A stretch of 64,000 nt of DNA from Flavobacterium ammonificans (GCF_020885975.1 NZ_AP025183.1:1488001-1552000); one strand, 5' to 3'. Shown: positions 51,668 through 61,230, counted from the first letter of the stretch. Program-made: numbers and translations. Notes: generated by a model not told the origin, from the sequence alone.

Positions 51668-52693
51668 ATGGAAATAAACCTAGTTAGCGATACGATTACA
51701 AAGCCTACACACGAAATGTTACAATACATGTTCAATGCAGTTGTAGGCGACGATGTGTACAAACAAGACCCAACAGTAATTGAATTAGAGGCTAAAGTAG
51801 CAGCACTATTCGGAATGGAAGCGGGATTGTTTTTCCCTTCAGGAACGATGGCAAATCAAACGGCAATCAAATTGCATACCCAACCGGGCGAACAATTAAT
51901 TGCAGATAAATATGCGCACGTTTACAACTACGAAGGTGGTGGCGTTTCTTTCAATAGCGGTGTTTCCTGTTGTTTGTTGAATGGCAATCGCGGAATGATT
52001 ACGGCTGCTCAAGTGAAATCAGCAATTAACGATCCGGAATTTTACCACAGTCCGTTGACGAGTTTGGTTTGTGTAGAAAACACCACTAACAAAGGAGGAG
52101 GAGCTTGTTATGAATTAGAGGATTTGCGCCAAATCAAACAAGTTTGTGTGGATTACAATTTAAAATTTCATTTGGATGGTGCCCGAATTTGGAATGCTTT
52201 GGTAACCAAAAACCAAGATCCAAAAGAATTCGGAAAACTATTTGATACGATTTCGGTTTGTTTATCCAAAGGACTAGGCGCACCAATAGGTTCTGTTTTA
52301 TTGGCGGACAAGAAAACGATTCATCGTGCCTTGCGTGTTCGTAAAATTTTTGGTGGCGGAATGCGTCAAGTAGGCTATTTGGCTGCTGCTGGAATCTATG
52401 CCTTGGATCATAATATAGAACGTTTAGCGGATGATCATCGTCGTGCCAAAGAATTGGCAGCCGTTTTAGAGCGTAAAGATTGGGTAGCTTCGGTTGAGCC
52501 TGTAGAAACTAATATATTAATATTTTCGTTGGCGCCACAAGTCAATGAAAGTCAGTTCATGGAAATCCTAAAACAGAAGAACATTTTAATTAGTTCGATG
52601 GGTCAAGGCAAATTGCGAATTGTAACGCATTTGGACTACCGCGAAGTGATGCATACCTATGTTTTAGAAACTTTAGAAAAGTTAACTCTTTAA
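51668..52693 (+). CDS. ltaE: Low-specificity L-threonine aldolase
   Basis: A PLP enzyme cleaving threonine or allo-threonine to glycine and acetaldehyde; 341 residues from ATG 51668. NLVSDTITKPTHEMLQYM is the family N-terminus. FFPSGTMANQTAIKLHTQPG, EQLIADKYAHVYNYEGGGVS, LKFHLDGARIWNALV (the PLP-pyridine Asp) and TISVCLSKGLGAPIGSVLLA (PLP lysine) follow. A TTG-initiated extension from 51638 has no family support. It is followed after 2 bases by a VOC protein gene, probably one operon. Confidence 0.94.
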   Translation: MEINLVSDTITKPTHEMLQYMFNAVVGDDVYKQDPTVIELEAKVAALFGMEAGLFFPSGTMANQTAIKLHTQPGEQLIADKYAHVYNYEGGGVSFNSGVSCCLLNGNRGMITAAQVKSAINDPEFYHSPLTSLVCVENTTNKGGGACYELEDLRQIKQVCVDYNLKFHLDGARIWNALVTKNQDPKEFGKLFDTISVCLSKGLGAPIGSVLLADKKTIHRALRVRKIFGGGMRQVGYLAAAGIYALDHNIERLADDHRRAKELAAVLERKDWVASVEPVETNILIFSLAPQVNESQFMEILKQKNILISSMGQGKLRIVTHLDYREVMHTYVLETLEKLTL

Positions 52694-52695
52694 TA

Positions 52696-53376
52696 ATGGA
52701 GAATCACATCAACCAAACTACTTTAGTAGTTAAAGACTACGACGAAGCAATTGCTTTTTATACGCAGAAATTACATTTTGATTTAATTGAAGATACCGTC
52801 TTAAGTGAAACTAAACGTTGGGTGGTTGTTGCTCCAAAGAATTCGCAATGCCGATTGTTATTAGCGAAAGCGGCCAATGAAGAACAATTAAAATCTATAG
52901 GAAATCAAACGGGAGGACGTGTTTTCTTATTTTTAAATACGGATAATTTAGAAAGAGAACGTCAAAATTTAATAGACAAAAAAGTCAATATTGTTCGCGA
53001 ATCCAAGCAAGAAAATTACGGAAAGGTGTTAGTTTTTGAGGACTTGTATGGAAATTTATGGGATTTGATTGAACCTATTGCAAAAAACAATTCGCATTAT
53101 TTTTCTACTGCAATCTTAGCTATTAAACCCGAGGTTGATTTTGATACTGCAATCGAAGCATTGAAAAAATTACAAGCAGAAACTAAGTTAGAAGTAGGGA
53201 ATTTTTTATTTGAACTACATTCGAATACAACTGATGCGAAACAAATTATTGTTTGGGAGGGATTTTATTCGGAATCTGATTTTCAATTGCATTTGCAATC
53301 CAATCATTTACAAGATTTCCTGAAACAGAATGTGGTTGATTTTGTCTCAGGATATCCTGCCAAACGAATAGTTTAA
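52696..53376 (+). CDS. VOC family protein (glyoxalase/dioxygenase-like)
   Basis: A 226-residue protein whose first half is a vicinal-oxygen-chelate module: HINQTTLVVKDYDEAIAFYT with a metal-type histidine, GGRVFLFLNTDNLERERQNL, and VLVFEDLYGNLWDLIEPI with the second glutamate. The C-terminal half (from about 130) does not clearly repeat the fold, although KIVWEG-like and HLQSNHLQDFL hints (IIVWEGFYSESDFQLHLQ) recall a dimeric alpha-beta barrel domain. The substrate is unknown. It ends 1 base before the convergent YbaB gene. Confidence 0.82.
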   Translation: MENHINQTTLVVKDYDEAIAFYTQKLHFDLIEDTVLSETKRWVVVAPKNSQCRLLLAKAANEEQLKSIGNQTGGRVFLFLNTDNLERERQNLIDKKVNIVRESKQENYGKVLVFEDLYGNLWDLIEPIAKNNSHYFSTAILAIKPEVDFDTAIEALKKLQAETKLEVGNFLFELHSNTTDAKQIIVWEGFYSESDFQLHLQSNHLQDFLKQNVVDFVSGYPAKRIV

Positions 53377-53377
53377 A

Positions 53378-53698
53378 TTATTTAAACAAATTATCCATTC
53401 CTGGAATCATGGGCATGTCCATTTTGGCTACCGCATCTAATTCCGCTTCATTTACTTTAGTCGCTTTTTCGATGGCTTTATTGAGTACCAAGATCAAATA
53501 ATCTTCCAGTTGCTCTTTGTCTTCTAATAAGGCATCATCAATTGCAATTGATTTGATAGTTCTATTGGCAGTTAAAGTAACTTTAAGTGTTCCGTCGCTA
53601 CTTTGCTCATCAATTAGTACCGAATCCAAACGTTTTTTAGTGTCTTCTATTTTTTGTTGGGTTTCTCTTAATTTACCCATCATTCCCATTAAATCCAT
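53378..53698 (-). CDS. YbaB/EbfC family nucleoid-associated protein
   Basis: A small dimeric DNA-binding protein of 106 residues. [60 protein letters not shown] and [20 protein letters not shown] match the family throughout. In many genomes it is next to dnaX and recR; here it is alone, convergent with the VOC gene and divergent from the oligopeptidase gene. Confidence 0.95.
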   Translation of the reverse strand: MDLMGMMGKLRETQQKIEDTKKRLDSVLIDEQSSDGTLKVTLTANRTIKSIAIDDALLEDKEQLEDYLILVLNKAIEKATKVNEAELDAVAKMDMPMIPGMDNLFK

Positions 53699-53769
53699 AT
53701 TGCTTTATTTGTTGATTAGTATTTGGTGTAAAATTAGTACATTAGATGTTTATTTTAAATTAAATAATC

Positions 53770-55905
53770 ATGAAAAATACACTAGTGTTCCACTTTGTTT
53801 GTGTTATTTTTGCGTCTTCATTTACAACGATTAAAGCACAGTCTATGTCACATACTATTGCAGCTCCTGTAGCTAAAATACTTCCAAAGCAATTAAAGAA
53901 ACACAATCAGGTTCGAACTGATAATTATTTTTGGTTAAATGATAGGGAGAATCCTGAAGTGATTGATTATTTGAATCAAGAAAATGCCTATTATGATGCC
54001 ATGACGGCGCATACCAAAGATTTTCAAAAGGCGCTTTTTGAAGAAATGAAAGGGCGTATCAAAGAAGACGATCAATCAGTTCCGTATTTATACAATGGCT
54101 ATTTTTATATCACACGATATGAAAAAGGACAAGATTATCCAATTTACTCTCGTAAAAAAGGAAGTCTGGATGCCAAAGAAGAAATTTTATTTGATTGCAA
54201 CGAATTGGCTAAAGGACATACTTTTTTTCAATTGGGCGGATTGAGTGTAAGTCCAGACAATCGATTTGCTTCCTTTGGAGTTGATACTGTTGGCAGACGT
54301 ATTTATACCATTCAAATTAAGAATTTGGAGACCAATGAAATACTATCAGATGTTATTGAAAATGCAACAGGAGGTTCGGTTTGGGCCAATGATAACCACA
54401 CCCTTTTTTACACACGACAAGACAAAGTAACCTTGCGTGCCAATCAGATTTTCAAACACAAATTGGGAACTACAGCCGATAAAGATGTATTGGTTTATGA
54501 AGAAAAAGACGATACCTTCAATGTTTCGGTTGGCAAAGAAAAATCCAAAAAATACATTGTCATTGGTGCTGAAAGTACCTTGACAACAGAATATCGTATT
54601 TTGAATTCGGATACACCAGACGCGGAATTCAAAGTGTTTCAGCCAAGAGTTCGCGGACTAGAATACAGTATTTCTCATTTTGGCGATTCGTTTTATATTT
54701 TAACCAATAAAGACAAAGCGACCAATTTTAAATTGATGAAAACTCCTGAAAATGCGACTGAAAAGAAACATTGGAAAGAAGTCCTTGCGCATCGAGAAGA
54801 CGTTTTAATTGAAGACATTGAAATCTTCAGCAACTATTTGGTAGTCGAAGAACGTTCCAATGGTTTGAACCACATTCGCATTATGCCTTGGAGTGGAGAA
54901 GGGGAGTATTACCTGCCTTTTGGAAGCGAAACGTACAATGCCTACACCACAACTAATGTTGATTTTGATACTGATATTTTGCGTTACAGTTACCAATCAT
55001 TGGCAACACCATCTTCGGTGATTGATTTCAATATGAAGACCAAAGAGAAAGAAATCAAAAAAGAGCAAGCCGTTTTAGGGGGTCAATTTGACAAAAATAA
55101 TTACGTAGAAGAGCGCGTTTGGGCTACCGCCAAAGACGGAGTTAAAGTACCTATTTCATTAGTGTATCGCAAGGATTTGAAAAAAGACGGAACGAATCCT
55201 TTATTACAATACGCTTATGGGTCTTATGGTGTAACTATGGAGCCCTACTTTTCAACTACCCGTTTATCATTATTAGATCGTGGTTTTATTTATGCTATTG
55301 CGCACATTCGTGGTGGTGAAGATTTAGGAAGACAATGGTATGAAGACGGAAAATTATTGAAAAAGAAAAATACATTTACAGATTTCATCGATTGTTCTCA
55401 ATTTTTAATACAAGAAAAATATACGTCACCAGCACATTTATATGCTGAAGGGGGTTCGGCAGGCGGATTGTTAATGGGAGCAGTGGTTAATATGGCACCC
55501 GAGTTATACCATGGTGTCATTGCGCAGGTTCCATTTGTAGATGTGATTACAACTATGTTAGATGATAGTATTCCGTTGACAACAGGAGAATATGACGAAT
55601 GGGGCAATCCAAATAATAAAAAATATTACGACTATATGTTATCCTATTCTCCTTATGATAATGTGAAAGAACAAGTTTATCCAAATCTATTTGTATCTAC
55701 AGGTTTACACGATTCTCAGGTACAGTATTGGGAACCAGCTAAATGGGTTGCTAAATTGCGTACTCATAAAAAAGGAAATACTAATTTATACCTTCATACT
55801 AATATGGATGCAGGTCATGGCGGGGCGTCAGGTCGATTTGAAGCCCTTAAAGAGTTGGCCAAAGAGTTTGCATTTTTATTGGATTTAGAAGAAATTAAAA
55901 AATAA
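53770..55905 (+). CDS. Prolyl oligopeptidase family serine peptidase (oligopeptidase B-like)
   Basis: An S9A peptidase of 711 residues with a signal peptide (residues 1 to about 23), so probably periplasmic. The N-terminal beta-propeller region is about 30-440. The alpha/beta hydrolase domain holds the nucleophile in YAEGGSAGGLLMGAVVNM (GGSAGG as in oligopeptidase B), the catalytic aspartate near LHDSQVQYWEPAKW and the histidine in HTNMDAGHGGASGRFE. HIRGGEDLGRQWYEDGK precedes the nucleophile. Oligopeptidase B prefers basic residues, but this specificity was not derived here. Confidence 0.93.
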   Translation: MKNTLVFHFVCVIFASSFTTIKAQSMSHTIAAPVAKILPKQLKKHNQVRTDNYFWLNDRENPEVIDYLNQENAYYDAMTAHTKDFQKALFEEMKGRIKEDDQSVPYLYNGYFYITRYEKGQDYPIYSRKKGSLDAKEEILFDCNELAKGHTFFQLGGLSVSPDNRFASFGVDTVGRRIYTIQIKNLETNEILSDVIENATGGSVWANDNHTLFYTRQDKVTLRANQIFKHKLGTTADKDVLVYEEKDDTFNVSVGKEKSKKYIVIGAESTLTTEYRILNSDTPDAEFKVFQPRVRGLEYSISHFGDSFYILTNKDKATNFKLMKTPENATEKKHWKEVLAHREDVLIEDIEIFSNYLVVEERSNGLNHIRIMPWSGEGEYYLPFGSETYNAYTTTNVDFDTDILRYSYQSLATPSSVIDFNMKTKEKEIKKEQAVLGGQFDKNNYVEERVWATAKDGVKVPISLVYRKDLKKDGTNPLLQYAYGSYGVTMEPYFSTTRLSLLDRGFIYAIAHIRGGEDLGRQWYEDGKLLKKKNTFTDFIDCSQFLIQEKYTSPAHLYAEGGSAGGLLMGAVVNMAPELYHGVIAQVPFVDVITTMLDDSIPLTTGEYDEWGNPNNKKYYDYMLSYSPYDNVKEQVYPNLFVSTGLHDSQVQYWEPAKWVAKLRTHKKGNTNLYLHTNMDAGHGGASGRFEALKELAKEFAFLLDLEEIKK

Positions 55906-55977
55906 TTAGAAATTTATTCTTAAATTTGTCACTTATTAGGGTTGCTTTAATAAGACCTGAATAAACTATTTTTTTTT

Positions 55978-57018
55978 ATGAAAGAAGAAATAAATGCTCA
56001 TAATTCGGTTTTAGATTTGATAGGTAATACACCACTTATCAAGCTAAAAAAAGTAACCGAAGGAATAGAAGGTAATTTCTATGCTAAGGTAGAGGCATTT
56101 AACCCAGGTCACTCCTCCAAAGACAGAATAGCACTTTATATTATTGAACAAGCTGAGAAGCAGGGGATTCTTTCTCCAGGGGATACCATTGTGGAGACTA
56201 CTTCTGGTAATACCGGTTTTAGTTTGGCGATGGTCAGTATCATTAAAGGATACAATTGTATTCTAGCGGTAAGTTCAAAATCATCCAAAGATAAAATCGA
56301 TATGCTTCGTGCTATGGGTGCCAAAGTATATGTTTGCCCTGCACACGTATCAGCTGATGACGAACGTTCGTATTACAGTGTAGCGAAACGTTTGCATGAA
56401 GAAACTAAAGGATCTATTTATATCAATCAATATTTTAATCAATTGAATTTTGATGCTCACTATCTGAGTACAGGGCCTGAGATTTGGAAACAAACCAACG
56501 GAAAAATCACGCACCTTGTAGCTTGTAGTGGAACTGGAGGAACTTTATCGGGTACTGCTAAGTATTTGAAAGAGCAAAATCCAAATATTAAAATTTTAGG
56601 TGTAGATGCTTTTGGTTCGGTATTAAAAAAATACCACGAGACTAGAGAATTTGATAAAGAGGAAATTTATCCGTACCGAATCGAAGGTTTGGGTAAAAAC
56701 TTAATCCCATCGGTTACTGATTTTGATATTATTGATAAATTCATGAAGGTAACGGATGAAGAAAGTGCCCACGCTACACGTGATTTAGCTAAAACAGAAG
56801 GTTTGTTCGTAGGCTATACTTCAGGTGCCGTACTTCAGGCAATTAAGCAATATGCTGAGGAAGGGGAGTTCACTCCAGATAGTAATGTAATTGCGATATT
56901 TCCAGATCATGGTTCCCGATACATGAGTAAAGTCTTTAGCGATGATTGGATGAACGAACAAGGATTTTTTGATAGTATTAACGAAGAAGAAGCTCAAAAA
57001 ATAGAATTCATAAAATAG
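55978..57018 (+). CDS. Cysteine synthase / cystathionine beta-synthase-like PLP enzyme
   Basis: A fold-type II PLP enzyme of 346 residues. [15 protein letters not shown] is the N-terminus, [20 protein letters not shown] holds the PLP lysine, [20 protein letters not shown] is the substrate loop, and [20 protein letters not shown] the phosphate-binding loop. [19 protein letters not shown] completes the family. It has no C-terminal CBS regulatory domains. Its sequence fits either O-acetylserine sulfhydrylase or a cystathionine beta-synthase-like reaction; which one cannot be decided from sequence. Confidence 0.92.
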   Translation: MKEEINAHNSVLDLIGNTPLIKLKKVTEGIEGNFYAKVEAFNPGHSSKDRIALYIIEQAEKQGILSPGDTIVETTSGNTGFSLAMVSIIKGYNCILAVSSKSSKDKIDMLRAMGAKVYVCPAHVSADDERSYYSVAKRLHEETKGSIYINQYFNQLNFDAHYLSTGPEIWKQTNGKITHLVACSGTGGTLSGTAKYLKEQNPNIKILGVDAFGSVLKKYHETREFDKEEIYPYRIEGLGKNLIPSVTDFDIIDKFMKVTDEESAHATRDLAKTEGLFVGYTSGAVLQAIKQYAEEGEFTPDSNVIAIFPDHGSRYMSKVFSDDWMNEQGFFDSINEEEAQKIEFIK

Positions 57019-57040
57019 TTTGCTTTGCAAATACTAAATA

Positions 57041-57069
57041 AAACTCCAGAGCAATCTGGAGTTTTTTTA
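57041..57069 (+). terminator. Terminator of the cysteine synthase-like gene
   Basis: AAACTCCAGA / TCTGGAGTTT with a GCAA loop and T7 tail. Confidence 0.92.
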
Positions 57070-57091
57070 TTTCTACCCTTATAAACGAAAA

Positions 57092-57113
57092 AACTCCCGA
57101 CGAATCGAGAGTT
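57092..57113 (-). terminator. Terminator of the YebC gene
   Basis: On the minus strand AACTCTCGA / TCGGGAGTT around TTCG, then a T run. It lies 40 bases after the yebC stop and next to the opposing terminator, so each convergent gene has its own. Confidence 0.85.
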
Positions 57114-57153
57114 TGTATCTGAATTAATTGGGGCTTAACCAATAAAAGGGAAA

Positions 57154-57864
57154 TTATTCTTCCATAGTATGATAGACGTTCATCACATCATCATCTTCTT
57201 CAATTTTCTCAATTAGCTTTTCTACGTCTGCAACCTGTTCTTCAGTAAGTTTTTTAGTAATTTGAGGAATTCTTTCAAATCCAGAAGATAAAATTTCTAA
57301 ACCTCTGTTTTCTAATTCTTTTTGAATAGTACCAAAACTTCCAAAAGGCGCGTAGATTAAAATACCGTCTTCATCTTCAAAAACTTCTTCAGCACCAAAA
57401 TCAATGAATTCTAATTCCAATTCTTCAGGATCTAAGCCTTCTTTTGGAACACGGAAATTACAAGTATGGTCAAACATAAATTCAACTGATCCTTGTGTTC
57501 CCATAGTACCATTACATTTGTTGAAATAAGAACGAATGTTAGCTACAGTTCTATTATTATTATCGGTAGCCGTTTCAATCAAAAGTGCAATTCCGTGAGG
57601 CGCATAACCTTCAAACAATACTTCTTTGTAGTTCGCCGTATCTTTGTCGGTTGCTTTTTTAATGGCACGCTCCACATTATCTTTAGGCATATTAGCTGCC
57701 TTTGCATTTTGTATTACAGCTCTTAATCGAGAGTTGGCATCCGGATTTGGACCTCCCTCTTTTACTGCCATTACAATATCTTTACCAATTCTAGTAAAGG
57801 CTTTGGCCATTGCTGACCAACGTTTCATTTTTCTTCCTTTTCTAAATTCAAACGCTCTTCCCAT
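57154..57864 (-). CDS. YebC/PmpR family regulatory protein
   Basis: A 236-residue protein of the YebC family (transcriptional regulator or translation-associated factor in recent studies). GRAFEFRKGRKMKRWSAMAK is the family N-terminus, usually AGHSKWANIKHRK-like but of the Bacteroidota variant. DANSRLRAVIQNAKAANMPK, DNVERAIKKATDK and YKEVLFEGYAPHGIALLIET are strongly conserved. RTVANIRSYFNKCNGTMGTQ and GSVEFMF follow. A full promoter (TTG-N19-TATTTTTG) lies upstream. Confidence 0.96.
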   Translation of the reverse strand: MGRAFEFRKGRKMKRWSAMAKAFTRIGKDIVMAVKEGGPNPDANSRLRAVIQNAKAANMPKDNVERAIKKATDKDTANYKEVLFEGYAPHGIALLIETATDNNNRTVANIRSYFNKCNGTMGTQGSVEFMFDHTCNFRVPKEGLDPEELELEFIDFGAEEVFEDEDGILIYAPFGSFGTIQKELENRGLEILSSGFERIPQITKKLTEEQVADVEKLIEKIEEDDDVMNVYHTMEE

Positions 57865-57885
57865 TTCTGATATTTTTTAACGATG

Positions 57886-57915
57886 CAAAAATACTATTAT
57901 TTTGCAGTTTTACAA
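57886..57915 (-). promoter_or_regulatory. Promoter of the YebC gene
   Basis: On the minus strand TTG (57915-57913), 19 bases, TATTTTTG (57893-57886): both elements with good spacing, 21 bases before the ATG. Confidence 0.7.
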
Positions 57916-57921
57916 TTGCTG

Positions 57922-59004
57922 TTATTTTTTATAAAAAGGTAATTGAACCACTTTGGCAGGAACATCATTTTTGCGAATTCGGATGTAGATATCGCTACCA
58001 GTACCACTAAATTCTGCATTCACATAGCCTAAGCCAATGCCTTTATTCATGGAAGGCGACATGGTTCCAGAAGTTACAATTCCGATGGCGTTTCCAGCAG
58101 CATCTACAATTTCGTAATCGTGTCTTGGCACGGCACGCTCTTGCATTTCAAACCCAACCAATTTTTTGGTTACACCATTTTCTTTTTGCTTTTTAAGCGC
58201 AGCTGAATTAGTGAATTCTTTATTGAATTTGGTAATCCAACCCAATCCTGCTTCTAATGGCGAAGTAGTATCGTTAATATCGTTTCCGTACAAACAGAAT
58301 CCCATTTCTAAACGTAAAGTATCACGAGCAGCTAATCCGATAGGTTGGATTTTGAATGCTTTTCCAGCTTCAAAAACGGCATTCCAAATGTGCTCTACAT
58401 CGGCATTTTTACAATAAATTTCAAATCCTCCTGATCCTGTATAACCCGTTGCTGAGATGATTACGTCATTGATTCCAGCAAAATCACCTACTTCAAAATG
58501 ATAGTATGCTATTTGTGCTAAATCCAATGAAGACAAACTTTGCATCGCATCCACCGCTTTTGGCCCTTGAATAGCTAATAAAGAGTAGTCATCAGAAAGA
58601 TTTTGCATTACTACACCCAAATCATTATGACTGCTAATCCAGTTCCAGTCTTTCTCAATATTAGAAGCATTTACCACTAATAGGTATTCGTCTTCTTTCA
58701 TTTTGTAAACCAATAAATCGTCTACAATTCCACCTTCTGCATTAGGCAAACAAGAATATTGTGCTCTTCCAATAGTTAAGGTAGCCGCGTCATTTGAGGT
58801 TACTTTTTGTATTAAAGCTAAGGCATTCGGACCTGATAGTAGAAATTCTCCCATATGCGAAACGTCAAAAACGCCCACGCCTGTTCGAACAATTTCGTGT
58901 TCAGCATTGACCCCTTCGTAAAGAATGGGCATATTGTATCCTGCAAACGGAAGCATTTTAGCTCCTAAACTTTCGTGAATGTGGGTTAAAGCTGTATTTT
59001 TCAT
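57922..59004 (-). CDS. gcvT: Aminomethyltransferase (glycine cleavage T protein)
   Basis: Transfers the methylene group from aminomethyl-lipoyl H protein to tetrahydrofolate; 360 residues. [79 protein letters not shown] and [20 protein letters not shown] are the family motifs, and the catalytic aspartate is in EGGIVDDL. The other glycine cleavage genes (gcvP, gcvH) are not in the window. Confidence 0.97.
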   Translation of the reverse strand: MKNTALTHIHESLGAKMLPFAGYNMPILYEGVNAEHEIVRTGVGVFDVSHMGEFLLSGPNALALIQKVTSNDAATLTIGRAQYSCLPNAEGGIVDDLLVYKMKEDEYLLVVNASNIEKDWNWISSHNDLGVVMQNLSDDYSLLAIQGPKAVDAMQSLSSLDLAQIAYYHFEVGDFAGINDVIISATGYTGSGGFEIYCKNADVEHIWNAVFEAGKAFKIQPIGLAARDTLRLEMGFCLYGNDINDTTSPLEAGLGWITKFNKEFTNSAALKKQKENGVTKKLVGFEMQERAVPRHDYEIVDAAGNAIGIVTSGTMSPSMNKGIGLGYVNAEFSGTGSDIYIRIRKNDVPAKVVQLPFYKK

Positions 59005-59131
59005 TTGATTGAAGTAATTTTTTTGATGGCGCTAATTTATCGCTTTTTTATGGAGTGGCAAAAAATATGCGAAACGGATTTTGAAAGCTATTTTTCAGTA
59101 CTTTTAAATTTCAATTATAAAGTATTGGATT

Positions 59132-59470
59132 ATGAAATCGTTTTGTTATGCTGTTATTCTTAGCTTGACTTTTGGTCTATCGGCGACTGCTCAAAAAGTT
59201 TTTTCGGTCAACTATCCTAATCAGGCTGATGTTAAAGTATTTGTAGTCAAATATGAAAATCAAGCTGATTTAAAAGTATTTAAAGTCAATTATCCCAATC
59301 AAGCGGGAGATAATGATGGCAAATGGTTTTTTACAGACTATCAGAATCAAGCTAAAAAGAAGGTTTATTTTGTAGATTATGAAAATCAAGCCGATTTAAA
59401 GATATTTTTTGTTTCGTATCAAAATCAAGCCGGCTGGCGCAACTCTTCTAAGCGTCATTTGTTGTATTGA
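59132..59470 (+). CDS. Secreted repeat protein with six Y-x-N-Q-A motifs (DUF6150-like)
   Basis: A secreted 112-residue protein with a signal peptide cleaved after about A20. The mature part is almost wholly repeats of the pattern K-V-F-x-V-x-Y-x-N-Q-A-x-x. NQA occurs at 30-32, 43-45, 56-58, 72-74, 85-87 and 98-100: two triplets of 13-residue repeats separated by a 3-residue insert (GDNDGKWFF region). It resembles what I recall as DUF6150 in flavobacteria. Each unit has alternating hydrophobic residues and an asparagine-glutamine turn, as in a stacked beta fold. The function is unknown. It is a single gene divergent from gcvT. Confidence 0.82.
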   Translation: MKSFCYAVILSLTFGLSATAQKVFSVNYPNQADVKVFVVKYENQADLKVFKVNYPNQAGDNDGKWFFTDYQNQAKKKVYFVDYENQADLKIFFVSYQNQAGWRNSSKRHLLY

Positions 59471-59489
59471 TTTGGATAGCCTACTTGTA

Positions 59490-60749
59490 TTACACTTTAA
59501 TTGTCACAATTTCCTTAATTCGAGTGGTATAGCAAGGCGATAATCTTTCTTGTTTCATCTTCCATTGTCTACCAATAGATTGTGAGGCAAATCGAACGGT
59601 AGTTTTCCCCATGGCTGCGTTTAGTTTATCAACGACACGCATTACAGGTTGGTGTTTTGGATTTGAAAAGTTGAATAAGGACAGTTGCGTTTCGTTATTT
59701 GGCGTTAAGCCCATCACGATTACACCCGCTTTTTTGTATTGGTATCCTTCTTTAAAAATCGCTTTTAATCCTATTTGTGCATACTTATTTAAGTCAATAG
59801 TCGAATCAGTAGGGTAGTCTGTTTTTATTACAATACTTCTAGAATATTGAGGGGCATCCTGACTGAACCGATTGGTTTTAACAAATACCATTACCATATT
59901 GCATTGACTTTTTTGCTTTCTGAGTTTTTCTGCGCAATGGGCTGTAAATGTTGCTACTCTTTCGGCTACTTCTTCAATAGTTTGATATGGTTTTTCGAAT
60001 GACCGAGTAGTTGCAATGGCTTTTTTACTGGTTGGAGTTTCTAAATCCAATCGGGGTTTCCCTTCTAGTTCGTGCTTTAGTCGTAATCCTACCACTGACA
60101 TTTCTTTTCTAACCCAGTCATCGTGCAGTTTGGTGAATTGATAGGCATTCTTTATTTGAAGCGCTTTCAATCGTTTTGCATGTTGGTGTCCAATACCCCA
60201 AACATCGTCAATTTTAGTCCACTTTAATGCTTTTATTCGTTTCTCTTCGGTATCGATTACATAGACACTTTTAGTTCGATCAGGAAATTTTTTTGCTATT
60301 TTATTGGCTACTTTGGCCAAAGCTTTAGTTGGAGCAAATCCCACACTGATTGGAATTCCGGTACCTTTAGTAACTGTACGCTGAATAGTAAGACCGTATT
60401 CTTCCAGATTAAATTGCTCAAATCCTTGGAATTTTAAAAAAGCTTCGTCAATACTATACACTTCTATTTCGGGAGTAAAAGTAGCGAGTAAGTTCATGAC
60501 TCTATTGCTCATGTCTCCATACAAGGCATAGTTGGATGAAAAAACATGGACATTATGCTCTTTAAAGATACTTTTAAATTGAAATGCTGGCGCTCCCATT
60601 GGCACACCTAATGCTTTTGCTTCGTTGGATCGTGCAATAACGCAACCGTCATTGTTAGATAGGATAACAACAGGTTTTCCTATTAAATGCGGTTCGAATA
60701 CTCTTTGACAAGAGGCATAAAAATTATTACAATCAACTAGTGCAAACAT
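59490..60749 (-). CDS. umuC: DNA polymerase V catalytic subunit UmuC (Y family)
   Basis: An error-prone translesion polymerase of 419 residues from ATG 60749. MFALVDCNNFYASCQRVFEP holds the first metal aspartate, VYSIDEAFLKFQGFEQF the second acidic pair (DE), and the helix-hairpin-helix region (KIDDVWGIGHQHAKRLKALQ) follows, then the little-finger domain. The C-terminus (RFASQSIGRQWKMKQERLSP) is the UmuC tail. Its ATG overlaps the umuD stop by one base (TAATG), so translation is coupled. A longer frame from 60785 has no family support. Confidence 0.96.
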   Translation of the reverse strand: MFALVDCNNFYASCQRVFEPHLIGKPVVILSNNDGCVIARSNEAKALGVPMGAPAFQFKSIFKEHNVHVFSSNYALYGDMSNRVMNLLATFTPEIEVYSIDEAFLKFQGFEQFNLEEYGLTIQRTVTKGTGIPISVGFAPTKALAKVANKIAKKFPDRTKSVYVIDTEEKRIKALKWTKIDDVWGIGHQHAKRLKALQIKNAYQFTKLHDDWVRKEMSVVGLRLKHELEGKPRLDLETPTSKKAIATTRSFEKPYQTIEEVAERVATFTAHCAEKLRKQKSQCNMVMVFVKTNRFSQDAPQYSRSIVIKTDYPTDSTIDLNKYAQIGLKAIFKEGYQYKKAGVIVMGLTPNNETQLSLFNFSNPKHQPVMRVVDKLNAAMGKTTVRFASQSIGRQWKMKQERLSPCYTTRIKEIVTIKV

Positions 60750-61198
60750 TAGAATTTTTTTATGGATGCGGTTACAATACCCCAAATAATTAATTCATTT
60801 TCAGGAGTCACTTTAATTGGTTCGAAGTCCTCATTTTCGGCGATGAGCCAAACGATATTTTTTTCAATCTTGATTCGTTTTACTGTAAACTCACCATCAA
60901 TTTGACAGATCGCAATTTTATCATTTTGCGGTTCTAAACTTTTATCAATAATGAGTAAATCACCGTCATAAATACCCGCATTTTTCATCGAATGCCCTCT
61001 TACTGTTGCAAAGAAAGTGGTGTCTTTGTGCTTGATTAAATGGGTGTTTAGGTCAATAGATAACTCGATAAAATCATCAGCAGGCGAGGGGAATCCCGCT
61101 CTAATACCCGCATCAACATAAGGTAGTTCCATCGCTGTTGCATAAACAGGAGTGTAGAATTCTAAGGTTGTTGTGGTATGTAATTTTTTCAGTTTCAT
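60749..61198 (-). CDS. umuD: UmuD-like translesion polymerase subunit (S24 peptidase)
   Basis: A self-cleaving LexA-fold protein of 149 residues from ATG 61198. The cleavage bond is A34-G35 in IRAGFPSPADDF. The serine-lysine dyad is S70 (VRGHSMKNAGI) and K107 (EFTVKRIKIE). Cleavage after DNA damage gives UmuD', which activates UmuC. There is no N-terminal DNA-binding domain, so it is UmuD and not LexA. A TTG codon at 61207 lies inside the promoter -7 box and cannot be the start. Confidence 0.95.
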   Translation of the reverse strand: MKLKKLHTTTTLEFYTPVYATAMELPYVDAGIRAGFPSPADDFIELSIDLNTHLIKHKDTTFFATVRGHSMKNAGIYDGDLLIIDKSLEPQNDKIAICQIDGEFTVKRIKIEKNIVWLIAENEDFEPIKVTPENELIIWGIVTASIKKF

Positions 61199-61204
61199 TC
61201 TTCC

Positions 61205-61230
61205 CAAAATTAACTCAGAAGGAGCTAATT
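61205..61230 (-). promoter_or_regulatory. umuDC promoter with overlapping inverted repeat
   Basis: On the minus strand TAATTTTG (61212-61205) is a perfect TAnnTTTG box 6 bases before the ATG. Plus-strand AATTAACTC (61208-61216), AGAAG, GAGCTAATT (61222-61230) is an inverted repeat with 8 of 9 arm positions paired that covers the box. It is a candidate damage-response operator. Confidence 0.6.

Noticed and set aside
55906..55977. A riboswitch before the cysteine synthase-like gene
   Set aside because: The 72-base gap is AT-rich and shows no aptamer core such as SAM-box or T-box motifs.
61205..61207. TTG start for umuD
   Set aside because: The codon is part of the TAATTTTG promoter box; the ATG at 61198 is downstream and fits the family.
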